From an uncultured Eubacteriales bacterium (GTDB taxonomy: Bacteria; Bacillota; Clostridia; Oscillospirales; Acutalibacteraceae): 51,925 bases of DNA. The position numbers and the translations under genes are program-made. Position 1 is the stretch's first letter. Every line of letters starts with the position of its first letter. The stretch is taken from the NCBI GenBank assembly GCA_934488615.1, contig CAKSSJ010000014.1, positions 1 through 51,925 of the forward strand, given 5' to 3'. The notes beneath the pieces were generated by a model. The model was not told the DNA's origin. It searched no databases and worked only from the letters and a program-made list of their open reading frames with translations. Shown one piece after another: positions 16,163 to 23,538 of this stretch.

Positions 16163-16176
16163 TCGGAGGAAAACCA

Positions 16177-19100
16177 ATGCTGAATATACCAAAATATTAT
16201 GAGGATCCGACAACCTTGCATGTAGGCTGTGAGGAACCTCATGCATATTTCATTCCCTATCTCAATGAGGAGAATGCTCTCACAAAGTCGAGAGAGGAGT
16301 CAAAGTATTTCCGGCTTCTCAACGGCGAATGGGATTTCAGATTTTACAATACGATAATTGACGTTGAGGACGGCTTCTATGCCGCAGATTATGAAATCAA
16401 TGACAATTATGACAAAATAAAGGTTCCGATGAACTGGCAGATGGCGCTCGACAAGGGCTATGACGCTCCGAACTACACCAATTCGGACTACCCGTACCCC
16501 TGCGATCCGCCGTACGTTCCCGACGATAACCCGTGCGGAATTTATCTCCGTGACTTTGATATTGACGAGAACGACCTCAGCCGTGACCTTTTCCTCAATT
16601 TTGAGGGTGTCGATTCCTGCTTCTATCTTTGGATAAACGGCAAATTCGTCGGCTACAGCCAGGTCAGCCACATGACGAGCGAATTCAATATCAACGAATT
16701 TGTTCATGCAGGCTCAAACAGGCTTGCGATGCTTGTGCTCAAGTGGTGCGACGGCTCGTATCTTGAGGATCAGGATATGTGGCGAATGAGCGGAATTTTC
16801 CGTGACGTTTATATTCTCAAAAGAAGCCGCAGGGGCAGAATCCGTGATTTCTACGTCACGACCGAGCTTAAGAAGAAGTACACAAAATGTATAATGAGCG
16901 TTGACCTCGACCTTGTAGGCGACAGAGAGGTCAGCTACCGTCTTGTTTCCCCCCACGGCGAAAACATTGATTCGGGCGAAAGCTCAAACGGCAAGATAAA
17001 GATAAAGTTCGATAATCCGATTCTTTGGAGCGACGAGGATCCGCTGCTCTATGACCTTTTCCTCGATGTTTCGGACGAGGTTGTGCTCGTTAAGGTCGGT
17101 ATCAAGGATCTTGTAATTTCAAAGTCTGTTCTTTATCTCAACGGACAGAAGATTAAAATAAAGGGCGTCAACCGCCATGATTCTCACCCGCTTTACGGCC
17201 ATGCAACACCGATCGAGCATGTTCTTGAGGATCTTTATATCTTCAAGCGCCACAATGTCAACGGTGTTCGTACCTCGCATTATCCGAACGACCCGAGATT
17301 TTTGGAGATGTGCGATCAGCTCGGCTTCCTGGTAATTGACGAATCCGACCTTGAAGCTCACGGCTTCTCGACATCAATCGACGGCTTCCACTTTGAACGT
17401 TGGAGCCTGCTCGCCAATGATCCGACATGGAAGGAAGCATATATCGACAGAGCACGCAGACTCTTTGAGCGTGACAAGAACCATGTTTCGGTTATCTTCT
17501 GGTCGCTCGGCAACGAATCTGGCTGCGGTGACAACCATCAAGCGATGTACGATTTTATCAAGTCTCGCAACAAGAACGCTATCGTTCACTACGAGAACGC
17601 AAACTACCGTTACTCCGAGCTTGCGGGCAAGTTCCTCGGCAACTGCTCCGACGTTGAAAGCTGGATGTATCCCTCGATCGAAAAGTGCAGGGAAATCCTT
17701 TCAAGCAAGAAGCGCAAGAACAAGCCGCTCTATCTCTGCGAATACTGCCATGCGATGGGCAACGGACCCGGAGATCTCGGCGACTATTGGGAGCTTATTG
17801 ACTCCGACGACAAATTCTGCGGCGGCTGTATCTGGGAGTACACGGATCATTCCGTAGCAATTCCCGACGGCAACGGCGGATACAAATACACCTACGGCGG
17901 CGATTTCGGCGACATGCCGAACGCAGGCAATTTCTGCGTTGACGGTCTTGTTTACCCCGACAGAACACCGCACACGGGCTTTGAGGAAGCGAAGTACGTT
18001 TATCAGCCGTTCTTTGCGAAATATGCAGGCAACGGCAATGTTAAAATCAAGAACCGCAACTTCTTCAAGGGTCTTGACGATGTAGGCATAAACTGGGAAA
18101 TAAAGTCTGACGGAAAACTCATTGCTTCGGGCGAGGTTTCGGGACTTATGCTCATGCCGAGAGAGGAAAAAGAGTTTTCTATTTTTGATCCGTCTGCATA
18201 CAGCTTCACGGGCGAGACTTATATAACTCTTCACTTTGTCAACAGAACAGACAAGCTCTGGGCAAAGGCAGGCTATGAGATCGGACTTAAGCAGTTTAAA
18301 CTCGAGTCGATTCCGACCGGCAAAGCGGCGCTTGCAACAACATCAATGGTTGTTGACGAGAGCGACAGATACATTGAAATAACCGTTGGCAGTGTTAAAT
18401 ATGTATTCGACAAGGCTTACGGCAAGCTCAATAAGATAAGTTGCGATGATACGGAGCTTATCTCGAAGCCCGTTGAAATTAACCTTTACAGAGCATATAT
18501 CGACAACGATTCTCAGTATTACAGAGAAAAATGGTACAAGGTCGGCATGGAAAAGCTCGGTCAGAAGTGCCGTTCGCTCAATGTTAAAAAATCAGATGAT
18601 AAGGTTGAAATCACTGTCGATCTCGCAATCAGCGTTTACACCTTTGAGCCGGTATTTGAGGGCAAGGTCACTTACACCTTCCTCCCCGATTCAAGCGTTC
18701 TCGTCAACGTCAACGGCAAAAAGGCGGAGAGAATGGACATTCTTCCGAGAATCGGACTTCAGCTAATTATGCCCGAGGGCTTTGAGAGCTATGAATATTT
18801 CGGCTACGGCCCCAAGGAGAGCTATATCGACAAGAAGCGCTACACTTATGTTGATGACTTCACAACGACGGTAACGGAGAACTTCGAGCACTATGTCCGT
18901 CCGCAGGAGAATTCAAGCCATTACGGCTGTAAGTGGGCGAAGGTAACGAACGAAAACGGCATCGGATTTATCTGCCGAGCCGAGGACTTTGACAGCTTCT
19001 CGTCAAACGCTCAGCACTTCACACCGCAGTTGATTCGTGAGGCAAAGCATGATTACGAGCTTGAACCGATGAAGGAGACTGTATTCAGCATCGACTACAA

Positions 19101-19233
19101 GATGACGGGAACAGGCTCGGGCGCATGCGGCCCCGATATCGACCCGAAATACAGCGTGAACGATAAAACGTTTAACTTCACATTCAAAATTCTCCCGACA
19201 AACACAAACAGCATCGACCCGTTCACGGTATAA
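16177..19233 (+). CDS. lacZ: LacZ-type beta-galactosidase (GH2)
   Basis: A 1018-residue cytoplasmic enzyme with all five LacZ domains: sugar-binding (DQDMWRMSGIFRDV near 200-213), Ig-like, TIM barrel, a second Ig-like and the C-terminal beta-galactosidase small-chain domain (SYEYFGYGPKESYIDKK near 870). Catalytic residues are E447 in SLGNESG (acid/base) and E522 in LCEYCHAMGN (nucleophile). It hydrolyses terminal beta-galactosides such as lactose. The start is ATG 16177, behind CGGAGG. A TTG six codons upstream (16159) would swallow the ribosome binding site and is rejected. It ends at a strong terminator. No sugar transporter is adjacent. Confidence 0.95.
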   Translation: MLNIPKYYEDPTTLHVGCEEPHAYFIPYLNEENALTKSREESKYFRLLNGEWDFRFYNTIIDVEDGFYAADYEINDNYDKIKVPMNWQMALDKGYDAPNYTNSDYPYPCDPPYVPDDNPCGIYLRDFDIDENDLSRDLFLNFEGVDSCFYLWINGKFVGYSQVSHMTSEFNINEFVHAGSNRLAMLVLKWCDGSYLEDQDMWRMSGIFRDVYILKRSRRGRIRDFYVTTELKKKYTKCIMSVDLDLVGDREVSYRLVSPHGENIDSGESSNGKIKIKFDNPILWSDEDPLLYDLFLDVSDEVVLVKVGIKDLVISKSVLYLNGQKIKIKGVNRHDSHPLYGHATPIEHVLEDLYIFKRHNVNGVRTSHYPNDPRFLEMCDQLGFLVIDESDLEAHGFSTSIDGFHFERWSLLANDPTWKEAYIDRARRLFERDKNHVSVIFWSLGNESGCGDNHQAMYDFIKSRNKNAIVHYENANYRYSELAGKFLGNCSDVESWMYPSIEKCREILSSKKRKNKPLYLCEYCHAMGNGPGDLGDYWELIDSDDKFCGGCIWEYTDHSVAIPDGNGGYKYTYGGDFGDMPNAGNFCVDGLVYPDRTPHTGFEEAKYVYQPFFAKYAGNGNVKIKNRNFFKGLDDVGINWEIKSDGKLIASGEVSGLMLMPREEKEFSIFDPSAYSFTGETYITLHFVNRTDKLWAKAGYEIGLKQFKLESIPTGKAALATTSMVVDESDRYIEITVGSVKYVFDKAYGKLNKISCDDTELISKPVEINLYRAYIDNDSQYYREKWYKVGMEKLGQKCRSLNVKKSDDKVEITVDLAISVYTFEPVFEGKVTYTFLPDSSVLVNVNGKKAERMDILPRIGLQLIMPEGFESYEYFGYGPKESYIDKKRYTYVDDFTTTVTENFEHYVRPQENSSHYGCKWAKVTNENGIGFICRAEDFDSFSSNAQHFTPQLIREAKHDYELEPMKETVFSIDYKMTGTGSGACGPDIDPKYSVNDKTFNFTFKILPTNTNSIDPFTV

Positions 19234-19240
19234 AAAATCA

Positions 19241-19275
19241 CCTCTCTTTGCTATTGCAAGGAGAGGTTTTTATTT
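19241..19275 (+). terminator. Intrinsic terminator after lacZ
   Basis: CCTCTCTTTGC (19241-19251) pairs with GCAAGGAGAGG (19256-19266) with one mismatch, followed by TTTTTATTTTT. Confidence 0.93.
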
Positions 19276-19319
19276 TTGGCTGATAGTGGGTAGGGGACGG
19301 TTGGGAAGATAAAATGTGG

Positions 19320-19430
19320 GAATCTATTATCGGGTTGGCGAAGTGCCGAGGCAATATTGAATGAAAGTCCAGCGGACTGCCTGAGCCGCGATATGACCGA
19401 GCCACCGGGCTGATGATGGATATGAGAGAT
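19320..19430. repeat. Dispersed intergenic repeat, copy 3
   Basis: A diverged copy of the 3044-3170 element in the same orientation: GTTGGCGAAG, TATTGAATGAAAGTCC, GCGGACTG, GCCGCGATATGACCGAGCC. It lies between the lacZ and malQ terminators. No gene is visible in 19276-19506. Confidence 0.65.
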
Positions 19431-19460
19431 GTGTTAGGTGATTATAAAAGGGTGCGAAAA

Positions 19461-19498
19461 AACAAGCCTGCCTTGCGATGGACAAGGGTAGGCTTGTT
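19461..19498 (-). terminator. Terminator of malQ (possibly bidirectional)
   Basis: AACAAGCCTGCCTTG (19461-19475) pairs with CAAGGGTAGGCTTGTT (about 19483-19498). On the minus strand it is followed by a T-run (19455-19461 complement), 9 bases past the malQ stop. Confidence 0.9.
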
Positions 19499-19506
19499 TT
19501 GAATCA

Positions 19507-21024
19507 TCATATAACCTTATAATCACGCTTGAAGATGCGGTTTATTTTTTTGTAGTACGCGGTGTCGATGGAATCAACGGTTTCGGCTGTCGTTCTGAAA
19601 CGCCAGTTTTTGTCCGCAACTCCGGGGATATTCATTCTTGCGTCACTGCCGAAGCCGCAAAGATCCTGAAACGCAATTATTGCCGTATTCGAAACCGATT
19701 TCCACACCGTCTCTATTATCGCGCGGCAGCTCTCCGAGCGGTAGCCTCCCTCGCCCCAGTTTTCGCCCTTGAAGCCGCAGTAATCAAGCGCAAAGCGCCG
19801 TGAGCCTTCGTCCGCTTCCCAAAGCCAGCCCAAGAGAGTGTTGTTATCGTGAGTGCCGACGTAATTGACTGAATTTTTCACCGCGTTGTGCGGAAGATGC
19901 GAGGAATCCGCGCTTTCGTCAAAGCCAAACTGAATAACCTTCATGCCGGGAAAATCCGTGTCCTCAAGGAGCTTCACAACGTCGTCGCCGAAAACTCCGA
20001 GATCCTCGGCAATGATCGGCGTGTCGGGATATTTCTCAAACACCTTGTCAAAAAGCTTCATCTTCGGTCCGTCTGCCCACTCGCCGACCCTTGCGGTCTC
20101 GCTCTCGGCAGGAACCTGCCAGAAGCTCGCAAAAGCTCTGAAATGGTCGATACGAACCACGTCATAGGTGCTTATCGCCGCGCCGATTCTGTCAAGCCAC
20201 CACGAATAGCCGTCCTTTTCCATCGCTTTCCAGTCATAGAGCGGATTGCCCCAGAGCTGGCCGTCCTTCGAAAAATAATCGGGCGGAACTCCTGCAATCT
20301 TCTGCGGCTTCAGCGTTTTATCGTCAATCAGGAACATATCACGGTTCGCCCAGACGTCCGCGCTGTCCATTGAAACATAGATAGGCATATCGCCTATTAC
20401 GGCAATTCCCTTTGAATTGATGTATTTCTTCACGCTGTTCCACTGCGAGTAAAATATATACTGAACGAAGCGCCAGAATGCCGAGCGCTCCTCAAAATCG
20501 TACCTGTGCTTCTGCATGAATGTCTCGTATCTTGCCTGCTCGGCGTCCCACTGCCACCAAGGCTTCATGCCGTTGGCCTCTTTGAGCGCCATATACAGCG
20601 AAAAATCGGTAAGCCAAGAGTTTTCCTTTTCAAAATCCTTGACGCTCTGCGCAATTTCGGGAGTGATACGCGAAAATGCCGATTTCAAAAGGGCAAGCCT
20701 CTTTTCTGCGGCGAATTCATAGTCCGCAGTGTACGGACTGCCGCCGTAAACGTTGCTTTCAAGCTCGTCCCTTGTGCAAAGCCCGTCCGAATAAAGCTTC
20801 TCGGGGTCAATAAACATAAAATTGCCCGCAAATGCGGACGATGAGCAGTAGGGCGAATTCGCGCCATCAACGGGATTGAACGGCAGAACCTGCCAATAGC
20901 CGAAGCTCATCTGACTGAGCCTGTCGGCAAAATGCCTGCAATTATCGTCAAAAACACCTATTCCGTACCTTGACGGAAGCGAAGAAATATGCATCAGAAC
21001 TCCCGACGCTCTCTCTTTTAACAT
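19507..21024 (-). CDS. malQ: 4-alpha-glucanotransferase (amylomaltase, GH77)
   Basis: A 505-residue cytoplasmic enzyme that moves alpha-1,4-glucan chains between maltooligosaccharides and releases glucose, for maltodextrin or glycogen turnover. It has typical GH77 length and motifs: GVLMHISSLPSRYGIG at 8-23, WQVLPFNP near 44-51, GDMPIYV (211-217), VRIDHFRAF with nucleophile D293, IIAEDLG with acid/base E340, and VGTHDNNT with stabiliser D393. The ATG at 21024 follows GAGGGTGAG. It is monocistronic, with its own promoter (21054-21082) and terminator. No glycogen phosphorylase or maltodextrin transporter is nearby. Confidence 0.96.
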   Translation of the reverse strand: MLKERASGVLMHISSLPSRYGIGVFDDNCRHFADRLSQMSFGYWQVLPFNPVDGANSPYCSSSAFAGNFMFIDPEKLYSDGLCTRDELESNVYGGSPYTADYEFAAEKRLALLKSAFSRITPEIAQSVKDFEKENSWLTDFSLYMALKEANGMKPWWQWDAEQARYETFMQKHRYDFEERSAFWRFVQYIFYSQWNSVKKYINSKGIAVIGDMPIYVSMDSADVWANRDMFLIDDKTLKPQKIAGVPPDYFSKDGQLWGNPLYDWKAMEKDGYSWWLDRIGAAISTYDVVRIDHFRAFASFWQVPAESETARVGEWADGPKMKLFDKVFEKYPDTPIIAEDLGVFGDDVVKLLEDTDFPGMKVIQFGFDESADSSHLPHNAVKNSVNYVGTHDNNTLLGWLWEADEGSRRFALDYCGFKGENWGEGGYRSESCRAIIETVWKSVSNTAIIAFQDLCGFGSDARMNIPGVADKNWRFRTTAETVDSIDTAYYKKINRIFKRDYKVI

Positions 21025-21053
21025 TAACTCACCCTCTTACAAATTACCGCCCG

Positions 21054-21082
21054 ATTATACCACAAATATGAAATTATATCAA
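21054..21082 (-). promoter_or_regulatory. Promoter of malQ
   Basis: Read on the minus strand: TTGATA (21082-21077), 17 bases, TATAAT (21059-21054). Confidence 0.88.
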
Positions 21083-21146
21083 GACATGCCGCTCAAACAG
21101 CCGCCGAAAATGATATGATTAAGCCGACATTTTTTAATACTGTATA

Positions 21147-21174
21147 TAGACAAAAGCATTTTTTATGTTATAAT
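21147..21174 (+). promoter_or_regulatory. Extended -10 promoter of the 21233 gene
   Basis: TAGACA (21147-21152), 16 bases, TATAAT (21169-21174) preceded by TGT, an extended -10. It diverges from the malQ promoter. Confidence 0.75.
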
Positions 21175-21232
21175 GATGTTAAAGAACCCGACGCATTATA
21201 CGTTTCCGTCGGAAAAGAAAAGGAGAATCAGT

Positions 21233-21754
21233 ATGAAAACCTCAAAAAAGATTTTAGCAGTTCTCATCGCCGTAATCACCGTTTTCGGAATCATGAGCGT
21301 TGCCGTAGCTGCCGATGACACAACGGTTTACGTCATTTCGGGCACTGTTGATATCACGATCAATACGCCGATCGCCGACGAAAAGCCGAGCATCGAATAC
21401 ATATCGAACACCGAGGGCATCATCGTACAGGCTTTCACATGGTACGATACAAAGACGGGCGGAACCGTTTCGGACGCCGATTCAAGCTATGTCTATGAGA
21501 ACGGCAGAGATTACACGGCAAAAATCGCTATCTCCCCGAAGGAAGGCTACAAATTTGACGACGCGCTCAAGGTTACGGTAAACGGCGACGCGCCTTCAAC
21601 CATCCGTATTCAGGACAACACGATCACGGTCGAGGTAACCTACAGCTGTGACAAGGGCGCAAGCGACAATGCGTTCTTCGCAGGGCTCAAGAATGTTTTG
21701 CTCAACCTCTTGAGAATTCTCCGCGACATCGTCAGCCACATCATCGGCTTCTAA
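21233..21754 (+). CDS. Small secreted protein of unknown function
   Basis: A 173-residue protein with a clean signal peptide (basic MKTSKK, hydrophobic core ILAVLIAVITVFGIMSVAVA, predicted cut near residue 27). A beta-rich domain follows (about 30-140) with YVISGTVDITINTP, SPKEGYKFDDA and NTITVEVTYSC. The C-terminus (about 148-173) is a hydrophobic, possibly amphipathic helix with LLNLLRILRDIVSHIIGF, which could hold it at the membrane. I do not recognise the family. GYKFDDA-type motifs occur in Ig-like bacterial surface repeats, so an adhesion or surface role is possible but unproven. The start is ATG 21233 behind AGGAGA. An upstream ATG at 21173 overlaps the -10 box and is rejected. Confidence 0.8.
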   Translation: MKTSKKILAVLIAVITVFGIMSVAVAADDTTVYVISGTVDITINTPIADEKPSIEYISNTEGIIVQAFTWYDTKTGGTVSDADSSYVYENGRDYTAKIAISPKEGYKFDDALKVTVNGDAPSTIRIQDNTITVEVTYSCDKGASDNAFFAGLKNVLLNLLRILRDIVSHIIGF

Positions 21755-21771
21755 GCTAAATAAACAACAAA

Positions 21772-21811
21772 GACGGTATCTCAACGCTGAGTTTTGATAC
21801 CGTCCTTTTTT
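21772..21811 (+). terminator. Terminator after the 21233 gene (probably bidirectional)
   Basis: GACGGTATC (21772-21780) pairs with GATACCGTC (21796-21804), extended by TCAAC/GTTTT-type pairs, then a T-run. It overlaps the stop end of the minus-strand NeuD-like gene by 2 bases and probably serves both. Confidence 0.9.
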
Positions 21812-22463
21812 ATATGCTTCTGTTTATTTTTATCGGCTTTGCGGGAACTCCGACGGCAGTGCAGTCGGGCGGAAGATTGCGGACGACCACCGCACCTGCG
21901 CCGACTATCGTGTTCATTCCGACGGAAAGTCCCTGAATGATTTTTGAGCCTGTTCCCATTTCACAGCCCGAGCCGAGATAGGTACTGCCCGAGACGTTCA
22001 CCCCGGGGTAAACGGTCACGAAGCTGTCAATTCTCGCGTCATGGCCGACGGTTGAATTGGCTCCGATATAGACATGACTGCCGATTTGGATATCGAGCGT
22101 GACATAGGTGTTGGCGCATACGATACAGCCCTCGCCGATCTGCACCCTGTCCTTGCCGAACACTGCGGCAGGGTCAATAAGCGTTGCGAATTTCACATCG
22201 GCAATGCTCTTTATTTTTTCGACGATCCGTTTTCTGATCTTTGCGCTTCCGACGGCGCAGACATAGTAAGCGTCGGGGAATTTGGCAACGGCGGCGGTCG
22301 TTCCGATGACCCTGCAGCCGTCGATCAGCTTGCCCTGTACCTGAATATTATCGTCCATAAATCCGAGAATATTCCATTCGGGATTGACAGCGTTGATTCG
22401 CTCCGCCGTCCATACGGTCTCACGTCCGAGACCGCCCGAGCCGATGATTATAAGGTCTTTCAT
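21810..22463 (-). CDS. NeuD-family sugar O-acyltransferase (left-handed beta-helix)
   Basis: A 217-residue cytoplasmic enzyme of the NeuD/PglD type. Such enzymes acetylate amino-sugar nucleotides or sialic acid for surface glycans. The N-terminal Rossmann-like part (about 1-90) has IIIGSGGLGRET at 5-16 and GFMDDN. From about residue 95 hexapeptide repeats build a left-handed beta-helix (TYVTLDIQIGSHVYIGANSTVGHDARI, broken here for length), ending in GVPAKPIK. The catalytic His is probably in GHDA. I choose ATG 22463; the ATG three codons upstream lies within the AAAGGATG ribosome binding site. No glycan biosynthesis genes are next to it, so the substrate is unknown. Confidence 0.85.
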   Translation of the reverse strand: MKDLIIIGSGGLGRETVWTAERINAVNPEWNILGFMDDNIQVQGKLIDGCRVIGTTAAVAKFPDAYYVCAVGSAKIRKRIVEKIKSIADVKFATLIDPAAVFGKDRVQIGEGCIVCANTYVTLDIQIGSHVYIGANSTVGHDARIDSFVTVYPGVNVSGSTYLGSGCEMGTGSKIIQGLSVGMNTIVGAGAVVVRNLPPDCTAVGVPAKPIKINRSI

Positions 22464-22499
22464 AAAGAACATCCTTTCGTGTGAAATGATTTGTGGTGC

Positions 22500-22620
22500 G
22501 GTTGTTTTTTGCCGATTTAGAGGGGCGCCGAGAGGTTTACCGCGCCGACACTTCGCTACCCTACAGGAGAGCCAAGAGGTTTGCTGACCTCACTTGCCTC
22601 CCCCCAATTGAGGAGCCTGC
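22500..22620. repeat. Dispersed intergenic repeat, copy 4 (inverted)
   Basis: The reverse complement of 22541-22575 contains CTCCTGTAGGGTAGCGAAG followed by TGTCGGCGCGGTAAA. It matches the start of the 3044 copy (CTCCTATGGGGTAGCGAAG) and, at TGTCGGCGCGGTAAA, 15 identical bases at 43436-43450. The right flank has a CTCCCCCCAATTGAGGAG palindrome similar to the element at 55-74. The region lies between the EamA and NeuD-like genes and contains no gene. Confidence 0.6.
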
Positions 22621-22629
22621 GCTTAAAGC

Positions 22630-23538
22630 TTATCTGACTATTCTTACGCAACCTTTCCGAAGCTTTTCCTTTAGCATCGGGGCGAGCTCATTGAAAAGCG
22701 TTGCGGCGAGAATGAGAACCGTGCCGATTATCTGAACCGCGTCAAGCCTTTCGCCGAGGACAACTGCGGAAACAACAATCGCCGTGACGGGGTCTATGTA
22801 GCTGAAAACGGCGGTCGTCTGCGCGGGAATTTTCTGCACGGACGAAAAATAAATCATGTATGCAAACCCCGTGTGGAACATGCCGACGATCAGCGTGAAA
22901 ATGATCGACTTTGTATCAAAGCTGAAGTTTGTCACGTCCTCGGTCAGCAGGACGTACGGAATCATCGTGACTGCGGCAACGGTGAGCTGAACAAACGTCG
23001 TCTCGACGGGCGAAAGCTCACGGACAAACTTGTTGATAACAATAACCGTGCTGTACAAAGCGGCGGCGGCAAGCCCGAGCATGATGCCCTTGACGCTCTT
23101 TGTCGCGCCCGTGACAACTCCCGAAATGAGCACCGCGCCGACAACGGCAGCTGCCACGCTCGCGCCCTTAACTGCGGTCAGCCGCTCCTTGAGAATAAAC
23201 GGCGAAACCGCAACGACGATAACGGGCGCCATGTAGTAGCACAGCGTTGCAACTGTAACGCCCGTGAATCTGTAGGCTTCAAAAAGGCATATCCAATTGA
23301 AAGCCATCGCAATTCCCGACGGAATCAACAGCTTCAAATTTTTAACTATTGCCTTTCCGTCAAAGCCGTGACCGCTGACAGCCATAAATATGCCGATGAA
23401 AACACTGCCGATGAGCGCTCTCGTGAAGGAAACGAATGACGAGGGGAAGCTTATATTGTTTATAAACGGTCCCAATGTGCCGAAAATAAGCATTGCGAGC
23501 GCCATGAACAATTTGTCTTTGCTATTTGAGTGTGACAA
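22630..23538 (-). CDS. EamA/DMT-family transporter
   Basis: A 302-residue inner-membrane protein with ten hydrophobic segments in two EamA repeats. The first is about 10-135 and ends with AVSPFILKERLT; the second is about 150-290, with FSYIDPVTAIVVSAVVLGERL, the hallmark P-x3-x(10)-GE pattern of the drug/metabolite superfamily. The substrate is unknown; relatives export amino acids or metabolites. The start is TTG (23538) behind GGAG and lies inside the mutS2 3' end (17-base overlap), so it is translationally coupled and the last gene of the phoH-to-mutS2 operon. Confidence 0.9.
   Translation of the reverse strand: MSHSNSKDKLFMALAMLIFGTLGPFINNISFPSSFVSFTRALIGSVFIGIFMAVSGHGFDGKAIVKNLKLLIPSGIAMAFNWICLFEAYRFTGVTVATLCYYMAPVIVVAVSPFILKERLTAVKGASVAAAVVGAVLISGVVTGATKSVKGIMLGLAAAALYSTVIVINKFVRELSPVETTFVQLTVAAVTMIPYVLLTEDVTNFSFDTKSIIFTLIVGMFHTGFAYMIYFSSVQKIPAQTTAVFSYIDPVTAIVVSAVVLGERLDAVQIIGTVLILAATLFNELAPMLKEKLRKGCVRIVR

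Noticed and set aside
22873..23439. Long plus-strand frame opposite the EamA gene
   Set aside because: It is an antisense shadow with an unnatural composition; the minus-strand frame has ten membrane helices and EamA motifs.
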